Positions 36,653 to 44,843 of a DNA stretch of 64,000 bases are shown here, piece after piece. Within the stretch, counting starts at the first letter, position 1. Each line of letters begins with the position of its first letter. Where the stretch lies: NCBI RefSeq assembly GCF_000428765.1, contig NZ_AUAO01000001.1, positions 248,001 to 312,000 on the forward strand, read 5' to 3'. Made by a program: the position numbers and the translations under genes. This stretch comes from Brevundimonas aveniformis DSM 17977. Lineage in GTDB: Bacteria; Pseudomonadota; Alphaproteobacteria; Caulobacterales; Caulobacteraceae. Below the pieces are notes generated by a model. That model searched no databases, was not told the origin of the DNA, and worked only from the letters and a program-made list of their open reading frames with translations.

Positions 36653-38473
36653 ATGGCCCCGCCCGATATCGATTCCGACCTGCCTGAAGAGGACCTCGAC
36701 GCGCCTGAGCGCGACGAGAACACCTCCGACATGTTCGGGGGCGGCACCCCGGCGACCCAGGCGGAACCGGAGCCCGCCTCGCGCCCCGCGCCGGGCATGG
36801 CGAACGAGGTACCGGCCTATACGGTGCTGGCACGCAAGTATCGCCCGCGCACCTTTGAGGACCTGATCGGCCAGGAGGCCATGGTCCGCACCCTGACCAA
36901 CGCCTTTTCGACGGGCCGGATCGCCCACGCCTTCATGCTGACCGGCGTGCGTGGGGTCGGCAAGACGACGACCGCCCGCCTGCTGGCGCGCGCCCTGAAC
37001 TACGAAACCGACACGATGGATCGCCCCAGCGTCGACCTGACCGCCGATGGTCGCCACTGTGCCGGCATCATTGAGGGCCGGCACATGGACGTGCTGGAGC
37101 TCGACGCCGCCAGCCGGACCGGCGTGGACGACATGCGCGAGCTGCTGGATTCCGTCCGCTATGCGCCGGTCGAGGCCCGTTACAAGGTCTATGTGATCGA
37201 CGAGGTCCACATGCTGTCCAAGGGCGCGTTCAACGCGCTTTTGAAGACGCTGGAGGAACCGCCGGCCCACGCAAAGTTCATTTTTGCGACCACGGAAATC
37301 CGCAAGGTGCCCGTCACCATCCTGTCGCGCTGTCAGCGGTTTGATCTGCGTCGCGTCGAGCCCGATGTCCTGTCGGCCCACCTGGAGAAGGTCGCAACCC
37401 AGGAAGGCTGTCTGGTCGAGTCCGAAGCCCTGGCTCTGATCGCGCGCGCCGCCGAAGGTTCGGTCCGCGACGGCCTGTCGCTGCTGGATCAGGCTCTGGT
37501 CCAGGCCGAGGCCGGCCAGACGGTCAAGGCCGAGACGGTACGCGACATGCTGGGCCTGGCGGATCGCGCCCAGACGATCGCCCTGTTCGAACTGATCATG
37601 TCGGCCCGCACGGCTGAAGCGATGGAGGCGTTCCGAACGCTGTACGGCTTCGGAGCCGACCCGGAGCAGATCATCGACGACCTGCTGGAACATTGTCATA
37701 TGGCCTCGGTGGCCAAGACCCTGGGACCGGCGGCGACCCGCCTGCCCAACGATCAGGCCCAGAGAATGGCCGCGCTGGGGACCAATCTGTCGGCCGGCAC
37801 CCTGGCGCGGGTCTGGCAGCTGCTGCTCAAGGCGCACGACGAGGTACGACGCGCGCCCGACCCGGCGGCTGCGGCCGAGATGGCGATCCTGAGGCTCGCC
37901 TATGCTTCGGACCTGCCTTCCCCCGAAGACATGGTGCGCCGCCTCCAGTCGGGTGACAGCCCGACCGCCCCCCCTCCCGGAAGCGGTGGACGTGCGGCAG
38001 CTAGCGGCGGCGGGGCGGTCGCCATGGCTCAGCCCAGGGCCGAAGCCACGCCCCTAGCCTCTCCCCAGACTTTCGACGAGACGGTTGCGCTGATCGAGAG
38101 CAAACGCGACGTCAAGCTGCTGATGGACGTGCGGCGCTTCGTCAAACTCGTGTCGTTCCAGCCGGGGCGCATCACCTTTGAGCCGGTCCCGGATTGCCCG
38201 CCGGATCTGACCCGCCGCCTGGTCGGTCGTCTGCGTGAATGGACCGGTCGGCCCTGGCTGGTCGCAACCGAGGGCGGCGGTGGCGGCGAGAGCCTGTACG
38301 AACAGGAGCGGCGCCGCCTCAATGACGAAAAGGCGGCGATCCAGTCCGACCCCTTCGTTCTGTCTGTCCTGGAATTCTTCCCGGGCGCAGAGCTGATCAA
38401 TATTCGCAAACTGGCCAACACGCCGGTCGAGGCTCCGGTTCTCGGCGACGTCGAGCCCACCGAAGACGAGTAA
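36653..38473 (+). CDS. dnaX: DNA polymerase III subunits gamma and tau
   Basis: A 606-residue AAA+ clamp-loader subunit. After an acidic 50-residue N-terminal extension, the core begins YTVLARKYRPRTFEDLIGQEAMVRTLTNAF, with Walker A GVRGVGKTTTARLLA, a Walker B DEVHMLSKGAFNALLKTLEEPPAH, and arginine-finger/sensor regions (LSRCQRFDLRR). The zinc-site cysteines expected before DVLELDAASRTG are largely replaced in this sequence (DLTADGRHCAGI keeps one), so zinc binding may be lost. The C-terminal tau part holds a Gly/Pro linker at about 435-465 and ends in an acidic tail. ybaB follows by six bases. Confidence 0.95.
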   Translation: MAPPDIDSDLPEEDLDAPERDENTSDMFGGGTPATQAEPEPASRPAPGMANEVPAYTVLARKYRPRTFEDLIGQEAMVRTLTNAFSTGRIAHAFMLTGVRGVGKTTTARLLARALNYETDTMDRPSVDLTADGRHCAGIIEGRHMDVLELDAASRTGVDDMRELLDSVRYAPVEARYKVYVIDEVHMLSKGAFNALLKTLEEPPAHAKFIFATTEIRKVPVTILSRCQRFDLRRVEPDVLSAHLEKVATQEGCLVESEALALIARAAEGSVRDGLSLLDQALVQAEAGQTVKAETVRDMLGLADRAQTIALFELIMSARTAEAMEAFRTLYGFGADPEQIIDDLLEHCHMASVAKTLGPAATRLPNDQAQRMAALGTNLSAGTLARVWQLLLKAHDEVRRAPDPAAAAEMAILRLAYASDLPSPEDMVRRLQSGDSPTAPPPGSGGRAAASGGGAVAMAQPRAEATPLASPQTFDETVALIESKRDVKLLMDVRRFVKLVSFQPGRITFEPVPDCPPDLTRRLVGRLREWTGRPWLVATEGGGGGESLYEQERRRLNDEKAAIQSDPFVLSVLEFFPGAELINIRKLANTPVEAPVLGDVEPTEDE

Positions 38474-38479
38474 CAGACC

Positions 38480-38809
38480 ATGAAAGATCTCAACGCCCTG
38501 ATGCAGCAGGCTCAGGCCATGCAGGCGCGCATGCAGGAAGCCCAGGAAAAGATGGCGGCGACCTCGGCTGAGGGTTCGGCCGGCGGCGGTCTGGTCAGCG
38601 TAACCCTCAAGGGCCCGTCGGAAATGACGACCCTCCGCATCGACCCCTCGCTACTGGCGGACAATGATCCCGAGATCCTCGCGGACCTGATCATGGCCGC
38701 CCACGCCGATGCCAAGCGCAAGCTGGATGAAGCCAACAATGCCCTGATGCGCGAAGCCGCCGGGCCTATGGCCGGCATGAACATCCCGGGAATGCCCAAG
38801 CTGTTCTAG
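38480..38809 (+). CDS. YbaB/EbfC nucleoid-associated protein
   Basis: A 109-residue DNA-binding dimer of the YbaB family. The N-terminal helix MKDLNALMQQAQAMQARMQEAQEKM and the AGGGLVSVTLKGPSEMTTLRIDPSLL strand region are typical, as is the C-terminal MNIPGMPKLF. It follows dnaX by six bases, the near-universal order; recR, the usual third member, is elsewhere in this window. Its stop overlaps the next gene's stop by four bases. Confidence 0.95.
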   Translation: MKDLNALMQQAQAMQARMQEAQEKMAATSAEGSAGGGLVSVTLKGPSEMTTLRIDPSLLADNDPEILADLIMAAHADAKRKLDEANNALMREAAGPMAGMNIPGMPKLF

Positions 38810-39789
38810 GCCATCGGTGGCAGCAGCCGATCGGGCGGGCGGTGGCCGTTCTCCAGCGTCTTGATATTGAGGATGACCCGCTCGCCCATGTCCTCGCGGC
38901 TCTCCTGGGTGGCCGAGGCCATGTGGGGCATCAACACGACCTCGGGTCGGTTGACCAGGCCGGGATTCACCGCCGGCTCGTGTTCATAGACATCCAGCCC
39001 CGCCCCCGCGAGCGCCCGGCGGTCCAGCGCCGCGACCAGGGCCGCCTCATCTACCACCTCACCACGGGCGGTATTGATCAGCACGGCATCGGGCTTCATC
39101 AGCGCCAGCCGCTCCGCTGACATCAGGTGATAGGTTTCCGGCGTCGCCGGGCAGTTCAGCGACACCACATCCATGCGCGGCAGCATGGCCTCCAGACTAT
39201 CCCAGTAGGTCGCGCCCAATTCTTCTTCCAGCCCGACATTCAGCCGGTGGCGGTTATGATAATGGACCTGCATGCCAAAGGCCTTGGCCCGGCGCGCCAG
39301 GGCCTGGCCGATCCGGCCCATGCCGACGATCCCGAGCCTTGAGCCCCAAAGCCGGCGGCCCAGCATGGCCGTGGGCGTCCAGCCGGCAAAATCGCCCTGT
39401 GACATCAGGGCGGCCCCCTCGATCAGCCGCCGCCGCACCGCCAGGATCAGGGCCATGGCCATGTCGGCGGTGTCCTCGGCCAGGACACCCGGCGTATTGG
39501 AAACGATGATCTTGCGAGCCGCCGCCGCCGCAATGTCGATATGATCAACCCCGGCCCCGAAGTTGGCGATGAGCCTGAGTCTGTCTCCGGCCGCTTCGAT
39601 CACCTCGGCATCGATCACATCTGTGATGGTCGGAACCAGCACGTCAGCGCGCGCGACCGCAGCCTTCAACTCGTCTTTACCCATCGCATGATCATCGAGG
39701 TTAAGCTCGGCGTCGAACAGCTCGCGCATCCGCGTTTCGACGGAATCGGGCAGACGGCGGGTAAGAATGACTTTGAGGCGTGCGGACAT
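38806..39789 (-). CDS. D-isomer-specific 2-hydroxyacid dehydrogenase (glyoxylate reductase-like)
   Basis: A 327-residue NAD(P)-dependent reductase of 2-oxoacids. The Rossmann motif is LGIVGMGRIGQALARRAKAFG; catalytic residues appear in INTARGEVVDEAAL (Arg), DVYEHEPAVN (Glu) and VVLMPHMASAT (His). NFGAGVDHID and VSNTPGVLAEDTADMAM are the substrate-domain signatures of GyaR/GhrB-like enzymes. Length is normal. Substrate might be glyoxylate, hydroxypyruvate or another 2-ketoacid. Its start codon abuts that of the divergent SH3 gene. Confidence 0.92.
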   Translation of the reverse strand: MSARLKVILTRRLPDSVETRMRELFDAELNLDDHAMGKDELKAAVARADVLVPTITDVIDAEVIEAAGDRLRLIANFGAGVDHIDIAAAAARKIIVSNTPGVLAEDTADMAMALILAVRRRLIEGAALMSQGDFAGWTPTAMLGRRLWGSRLGIVGMGRIGQALARRAKAFGMQVHYHNRHRLNVGLEEELGATYWDSLEAMLPRMDVVSLNCPATPETYHLMSAERLALMKPDAVLINTARGEVVDEAALVAALDRRALAGAGLDVYEHEPAVNPGLVNRPEVVLMPHMASATQESREDMGERVILNIKTLENGHRPPDRLLPPMA

Positions 39790-40378
39790 GGTGATTCCGG
39801 AACTGCGGACCCTTCCCTATCCCATGGCGGGCCGAGCGATCAAAGCCGCAGCCTGCGGCCTGTTACTGATGACGGTGCCCGCCTGTGGAACCCAGAACGA
39901 GGAAAAGGCCGACACACCGTCGGGCTATCCGGTGCCGCGCTGGGTGTCGGTGCGCGGCGCCCCGGCCTCCATGCGAACCGGACCGGGTCTGGACTATCCC
40001 ATTCTGTGGCAGTTCGAACGCTCGGGGGCCCCGCTACAGGTCGTCACTGAGACAGAGGAATGGCGAAAGGTCTGCGGCCCCAACGGCTCCATGGCCTGGA
40101 TCCATCGCAGCCTGACGACGGGACGGCGCCGGGTGATCGCCGAGACAGCCACGGAAATGCATGCCCAGCCGCAGGCCGGATCAGAAGTGCGAGCCCAGTT
40201 GGCCGCAGGGGCGATGGTCAGTCTGGAGAGCTGTGACCGGGGATGGTGCGAGCTGCGCTCAGGCGACATTCGCGGGTGGGCCCCGCAGGCTTCGCTATTC
40301 GGAACCGCCGACGCCCCTCTATGCGATCCACGCCAGCCGGCAACACGCGGGAACCTGGAGCTTGATGCTGGCGGTTGA
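39788..40378 (+). CDS. SH3-domain lipoprotein
   Basis: A 196-residue protein with bacterial SH3 domains. RWVSVRGAPASMRTGPGLDYPILWQFERSGAPLQVVTETEEWRKVCGPNGSMAWIHRSL forms the first, and AETATEMHAQPQAGSEVRAQLAAGAMVSLESCDRGWCELRSGDIRGWAPQASL the second. The N-terminus holds KAAACGLLLMTVPACG, a lipobox-like cleavage site. ATG at 39788 has GAGG nine bases upstream; ATG at 39824 would give a more compact signal peptide. Such proteins bind peptidoglycan or carry envelope-stress functions, unproven here. Confidence 0.82.
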   Translation: MVIPELRTLPYPMAGRAIKAAACGLLLMTVPACGTQNEEKADTPSGYPVPRWVSVRGAPASMRTGPGLDYPILWQFERSGAPLQVVTETEEWRKVCGPNGSMAWIHRSLTTGRRRVIAETATEMHAQPQAGSEVRAQLAAGAMVSLESCDRGWCELRSGDIRGWAPQASLFGTADAPLCDPRQPATRGNLELDAGG

Positions 40379-40444
40379 GGCGGCTCGCCCGGTCGTGTAA
40401 CCGGAGCCGAACGGTCGGCGATCAGTCCGCCGATGGGAGCCTCC

Positions 40445-40978
40445 ATGAGCCAATACCCCAACACCTTTGACTACGACGCCCTGCTGGCCTCTGGCCGCGG
40501 CGAACTGTTCGGTCCGGGCAATCCCCAGCTTCCGGCCCCGCCGATGCTGATGATGGATCGCGTCGTCCGCATCGAAGGCGAAGGTTCGGGAGCCCACGGC
40601 AAGGGCTATGTCGAGGCTGAACTGGATATCCACCCAGACCTCTGGTTCTTCCAGTGCCACTTTATCGGTGATCCGGTCATGCCCGGATGTCTGGGCCTGG
40701 ATGCCATGTGGCAGCTGGTCGGCTTTTTCCTCGGCTGGTCGGGCGGCCAGGGCCGCGGTCGCGCGCTCGGTGTGGGCGAAGTGAAATTTACCGGCCAGGT
40801 CACGCCTGACATCAAGAAGGTGGTCTACAAGATCGACCTCAAGCGCGTGATTAATCGACGGCTGGTCATGGGCATTGCCGATGGCGTGCTCGAGGCTGAC
40901 GGCCAGGTCATCTACACCTGCAATGATATGCGTGTCGGCCTGTTCGGTGCCAATGCGTCCTCTGCGGATCAGGCGTAG
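40445..40978 (+). CDS. fabA: 3-hydroxydecanoyl-ACP dehydratase/isomerase FabA
   Basis: A 177-residue hotdog enzyme that dehydrates 3-hydroxyacyl-ACP and isomerises the trans-2 to cis-3 decenoyl intermediate, making unsaturated fatty acids under any oxygen condition. The catalytic histidine is in [32 protein letters not shown] and [21 protein letters not shown] are typical. GGGAG five bases before the ATG at 40445 sets the start. fabB follows 9 bases after, so the two form the standard unsaturated fatty acid operon. Confidence 0.98.
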   Translation: MSQYPNTFDYDALLASGRGELFGPGNPQLPAPPMLMMDRVVRIEGEGSGAHGKGYVEAELDIHPDLWFFQCHFIGDPVMPGCLGLDAMWQLVGFFLGWSGGQGRGRALGVGEVKFTGQVTPDIKKVVYKIDLKRVINRRLVMGIADGVLEADGQVIYTCNDMRVGLFGANASSADQA

Positions 40979-40987
40979 GAGAACCAG

Positions 40988-42211
40988 ATGCGGCGCGTTG
41001 TTGTTACTGGCCTGGGTATTGTTTCCTCCCTCGGCGATGGGGCCGATGCGGTCGCCCAGTCCCTAAAATCTGCCCGCTCGGGCATCGTTTCGTCGCCTGA
41101 GTTCATCGAGCACGGTTTCCGATCCCAGGTCTGGGCTCCGCCGGCGATCGGTGACTGGACCGAGCGGGTCGACCGTCGGGCTTCGCGCTTTCTGGCCGCC
41201 GGCACCGCCTGGGCCCACATCGCGTTCGAAGAGGCGCTGAAGGACAGTGGCCTGAGCCCCGACGAGATCAAGAACGAGCGAATCGGCCTGATCGTCGGGG
41301 AAGGCGGTCCGTCCACCCAGGTCATCATCGAGGCGGCCCAGACGACCCTTGAAAAGGGATCACCCAAGCGCGTCGGCCCGTTTGCGGTGCCCAAGGCCAT
41401 GGCGTCCGGCCCCTCGGCGGTGCTGGCCACCTGGTTCGAGCTGAAGGGGATCAACTATTCGATCTCGTCGGCCTGTGCGACCAGCGCCCATTGCATCGGG
41501 GCGGCGGCCGAGCAGATCCAGTGGGGCAAGCAGGACGTCGTGTTCGCCGGCGGTTGCGAAGACCTGTCGTGGTCGATGTCGAACCTGTTTGATGCCATGG
41601 GGGCCATGTCGTCCAACTTCAACGACACCCCGGCGGTGGCCAGCCGCGCCTATGACGTCAACCGTGACGGGTTCGTCATCGCCGGCGGGGCCGGCATCGT
41701 GGTGCTGGAAGAATACGAGCGCGCCAAGGCGCGTGGCGCCACCATCTATGCCGAGGTCGTCGGCTATGGTGCCAACTCAGACGGGTTCGACATGGTCGCC
41801 CCGTCCGGTGAAGGTGCCGAGCGTTGCATGAAGATGGCCATGGCCGAGGCCGGGGGCCGCAAGATCGATTATCTCAACCCGCACGGCACCTCGACGCCGG
41901 TTGGCGACCAACGTGAGATGGCGGCAGTCCGCAACGTCTTCGGTGGCGCGATGCCGATGATCTCCTCGACCAAGAGCCTCTCGGGCCATTCGCTCGGAGC
42001 CGCCGGGGTTCAGGAAGCCATCTACAGCCTGTTGATGCTCAAGCACGGCTTTGCCGCCGAGAGCGCCCATATCGAAACACTCGACCCCGAGTTCGAGGGC
42101 ATGCCGATCCTGCGTCAGCGTCACGACGGCGAACTGACCACGGTGATGTCGAATTCGTTCGGGTTCGGGGGCACCAACGCCACCTTGATCCTGTCCAAAG
42201 ACAGCCTCTAG
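40988..42211 (+). CDS. fabB: 3-oxoacyl-ACP synthase I FabB
   Basis: A 407-residue condensing enzyme, thiolase fold, extending cis-3-decenoyl-ACP. The active-site cysteine is in [14 protein letters not shown], histidines in [11 protein letters not shown] and [17 protein letters not shown] stands seven bases before the ATG at 40988. It is the partner of the upstream fabA. A PilZ-domain gene begins 9 bases after the stop, where many bacteria have fabI. Confidence 0.98.
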   Translation: MRRVVVTGLGIVSSLGDGADAVAQSLKSARSGIVSSPEFIEHGFRSQVWAPPAIGDWTERVDRRASRFLAAGTAWAHIAFEEALKDSGLSPDEIKNERIGLIVGEGGPSTQVIIEAAQTTLEKGSPKRVGPFAVPKAMASGPSAVLATWFELKGINYSISSACATSAHCIGAAAEQIQWGKQDVVFAGGCEDLSWSMSNLFDAMGAMSSNFNDTPAVASRAYDVNRDGFVIAGGAGIVVLEEYERAKARGATIYAEVVGYGANSDGFDMVAPSGEGAERCMKMAMAEAGGRKIDYLNPHGTSTPVGDQREMAAVRNVFGGAMPMISSTKSLSGHSLGAAGVQEAIYSLLMLKHGFAAESAHIETLDPEFEGMPILRQRHDGELTTVMSNSFGFGGTNATLILSKDSL

Positions 42212-42220
42212 GGCCCCTGC

Positions 42221-42553
42221 GTGTTCGGAAATTCGAACCAGGACCGCCGGTCTGAAATCCGCAGGCCGGCCAATCGACGTGCCCTTCTGGTCGGTGCGGC
42301 GCTCGAGGTGCCGTGTCGGATCACCGATGAATCCAAGGGCGGGCTAAAGCTCACATTGGATCGGGGCATCGAGATGCCCGGACGCGTCATCGTCGTCGAG
42401 GTCAAGGAGGCGCTGGCCGTCGACATCGACATTCGCTGGACCCGTGGTCGCGAGGCCGGAGGTCGCCGGATCAGCGAAACCAGCCTGCGCGGACTGGTGC
42501 CCCAGCGGCTGGCTGCCGCCCGCGACGCCTGGCAGCGTGCGGGCGGCCACTAG
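42221..42553 (+). CDS. PilZ-domain protein
   Basis: A 110-residue single PilZ domain, a cyclic-di-GMP receptor. The two motifs are visible: RxxxR in RRSEIRRPANRR at the N-terminus and DESKGG, fitting [D/N]xSxxG, followed by the beta strands RVIVVEVKEALAVDIDIRW. Binding is therefore expected. GTG start at 42221, 9 bases after fabB; AGGG overlaps the fabB stop. It probably shares the fabAB transcript, which would tie a c-di-GMP receptor to membrane lipid synthesis (inference). Convergent with the M13 gene, four bases apart. Confidence 0.85.
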   Translation: MFGNSNQDRRSEIRRPANRRALLVGAALEVPCRITDESKGGLKLTLDRGIEMPGRVIVVEVKEALAVDIDIRWTRGREAGGRRISETSLRGLVPQRLAAARDAWQRAGGH

Positions 42554-42557
42554 AGGG

Positions 42558-44690
42558 CTACCAGAGCCGGACCCGATCCTGCGGCGCGAGGTAGTAGGCA
42601 CTGCCGGGCATCACCCCGAAGGCCTCGTACCAGGCATCAACATTGCGAAGCGGCCCGATCACCCGGAACTGCGGCGGGCTGTGCGGATCGGTCGCGATCA
42701 TCTGTTGCATTCGGGCTTCGCGATAGGCCGCGCGCCAGACTTGGGCCCAGCCGTAGAAGACCCGCTGATCGCCGGTCGTACCGTCGATGACGGGAGCCGC
42801 CTGGCCGTCCAGGGACAGATGGAAGGCCTCCAGCGCCAGGGTCACCCCGGCCAGGTCACCGATATTCTCACCCATGGTCAGGCCGCCCTGAACATGGAAG
42901 CCCGGCAGAGCTTCGTAGGAGTCGTACTGGGCACCCAGCCGGTCGGTCTGGGCGACGAAACGGGCCTCGTCGTCGGGGGTCCACCATTCGCGCAGGGCCC
43001 CGGTGCCGTCAGACTTGCGGCCCTGATCATCGAAGCCGTGGCCGATCTCGTGGCCGATGACGCCACCGATCCCGCCATAGTTCACCGCCGGATCGGCGTC
43101 GGGATCAAAGAAGGGCGGCTGAAGGATGGCGGCCGGGAAGACGATCTCGTTCTTGGTCGGTGAATAGTAGGCGTTCACCGTCTGGGGGGTCATGCCCCAC
43201 TCGTCATTGTCGACCGGGCCACCCAGGCGACCGAGGCGGAAGTCCCACTCGAAGGCGCGCGAGCGCATCTGATTGCCGACGACGTCATCGGCCATCACCA
43301 CCAGGCCCGAATAGTCGCGCCACTGATCGGGATAGCCGATCTTGACGTTGAAGAGTTCGAGCTTGGTCAGGGCCTCGGCCCGTGTCTCGGGGCTCATCCA
43401 GTCCAGGGTTGCGATCCGGGCGGCCATGGCGGCGCGCAGATTGGCCACCAGCTCCTCCATCTGGGCGCGGCTTTCCGGCGGGAACCAGCGTTCGACATAG
43501 AGCCGGCCGAGCGGCTGGCCCATCACGCCTTCGGCAAAGGCGACGCCGCGGCGTTCGCGGCTGCGTTGCTCCGGCTGGCCGCCCAGTTCGCGCAGGCGGA
43601 AGCCGTAGTTGGCATCGACAAACCGCTGCGACAGCAGGGGCGCTGCCTGATCGGCGATGGCGAAGGCCTGCCACGCCTGAAGGGTGCCCACCGGCGTTTC
43701 AGCAAAGGCCTGGGCCATGGCCGGAAGGGCCGTGTTCTGAATCGCGATATAGCGGTCGTGGTCCCCGAACCCGGCAGCCCCAAGGAAGGCGGCCCAGTCC
43801 ATGCCGGGCGCGGCGGCCTGAAGTTCGGCCACGCTCATCGGATTGTAGGTCAGGTCGCGGTTGCGGCTCTGCGTGGGCGTCCAGTGCGCCTGGGCCAGAC
43901 GCGTCTCGAAGGCCACAACCGCATCCGCCGCCGTCGAGGCATCGGCCCAGCCGATCATCGTCAGCATCTGTTCGACATAGACCCGGTATGCCGCCAGCTT
44001 GTCGGCGAAGCGCGCCTCCAGATAGTAGTCGCGGTTCGGCAGTCCCAGGCCACCCTGGGCCAGATAGGCCTCATAGACCTCGGGGTTGCGCGCATCGTCA
44101 TTGACGAAGCTGCCGAACAGCGAGCGCCCATAGCCCCGCATGCTCTGACCCATCAGGGCCGCCATGGCCGCGTGGTCGCTCGTCGCACGCACCGTCGCCA
44201 GCATCGGTTGGATCGGCTGGTCATCGAGCTGTTCGATGCGTTCCACATCCATGAACCCGTCGTACAGGGCGGCGATCTTGGCCTCGTCAGAGGCCGGGTC
44301 GAGGCCCGTCTCCTGTGAGATGTCTTCCACCAGCGTGCGCATGCGGTTCTCGGACAGCTCGGCCAGCATGTCGAAGGCCCCGTAGCGCGTCCGATCCGCC
44401 GGGATTTCCAGCGCGTCCACGAACAAACCATTGGCGTATCGGTAGAAGTCGTCACCCGGGTTTACCGAGGTGTCGCGCCCGGCCATGTCAAAGCCCCAGG
44501 TTCCGAAGCTCGGAGCCTCTGTTCCCTGGATCAATCCCGTCGACTGGGTCGTGGCCGATCCATCGCGACCAACAATCGACACCAGGGTGCACTGTTCGTC
44601 CAGACAGGGGTGATCGTCCTGCTGGGCCTGGGCTGGGCCGGCAAGAAGCACCGTCAGAGCACTGGCGGCGAGAAGGGCGGATCTGGTCAA
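42558..44690 (-). CDS. M13 family zinc metallopeptidase (neprilysin/PepO-like)
   Basis: A 710-residue exported peptidase. A signal peptide (TRSALLAASALTVLLAGPAQAQ) is followed by the M13 N-terminal domain and the catalytic domain with VIGHEIGHGFDDQGR (HExxH), the downstream glutamate in ENIGDLAGVTLALEAF, and NAYYSPTKNEIVFPAAILQPPFF. The TTG at 44690 is chosen because AGGAGG lies six bases before it; a GTG 7 codons further up is not supported by a ribosome site. Family members cut peptides at hydrophobic residues. Together with S9 and M16 enzymes it indicates a peptide-scavenging periplasm. Confidence 0.93.
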   Translation of the reverse strand: MTRSALLAASALTVLLAGPAQAQQDDHPCLDEQCTLVSIVGRDGSATTQSTGLIQGTEAPSFGTWGFDMAGRDTSVNPGDDFYRYANGLFVDALEIPADRTRYGAFDMLAELSENRMRTLVEDISQETGLDPASDEAKIAALYDGFMDVERIEQLDDQPIQPMLATVRATSDHAAMAALMGQSMRGYGRSLFGSFVNDDARNPEVYEAYLAQGGLGLPNRDYYLEARFADKLAAYRVYVEQMLTMIGWADASTAADAVVAFETRLAQAHWTPTQSRNRDLTYNPMSVAELQAAAPGMDWAAFLGAAGFGDHDRYIAIQNTALPAMAQAFAETPVGTLQAWQAFAIADQAAPLLSQRFVDANYGFRLRELGGQPEQRSRERRGVAFAEGVMGQPLGRLYVERWFPPESRAQMEELVANLRAAMAARIATLDWMSPETRAEALTKLELFNVKIGYPDQWRDYSGLVVMADDVVGNQMRSRAFEWDFRLGRLGGPVDNDEWGMTPQTVNAYYSPTKNEIVFPAAILQPPFFDPDADPAVNYGGIGGVIGHEIGHGFDDQGRKSDGTGALREWWTPDDEARFVAQTDRLGAQYDSYEALPGFHVQGGLTMGENIGDLAGVTLALEAFHLSLDGQAAPVIDGTTGDQRVFYGWAQVWRAAYREARMQQMIATDPHSPPQFRVIGPLRNVDAWYEAFGVMPGSAYYLAPQDRVRLW

Positions 44691-44843
44691 GGAAAACCTC
44701 CTGAGGGTCACGGCGGGATCACGCCAATCGTCAGTGGACCGGGAGACTTAGCGGCTGACGACGGCTTCGCCCCCTTAAATTAAGTTCATCGTGCATGGGC
44801 CCGACCCTTCCATCAGGCCTGACCCGTCCCCTATGGTTACGCC

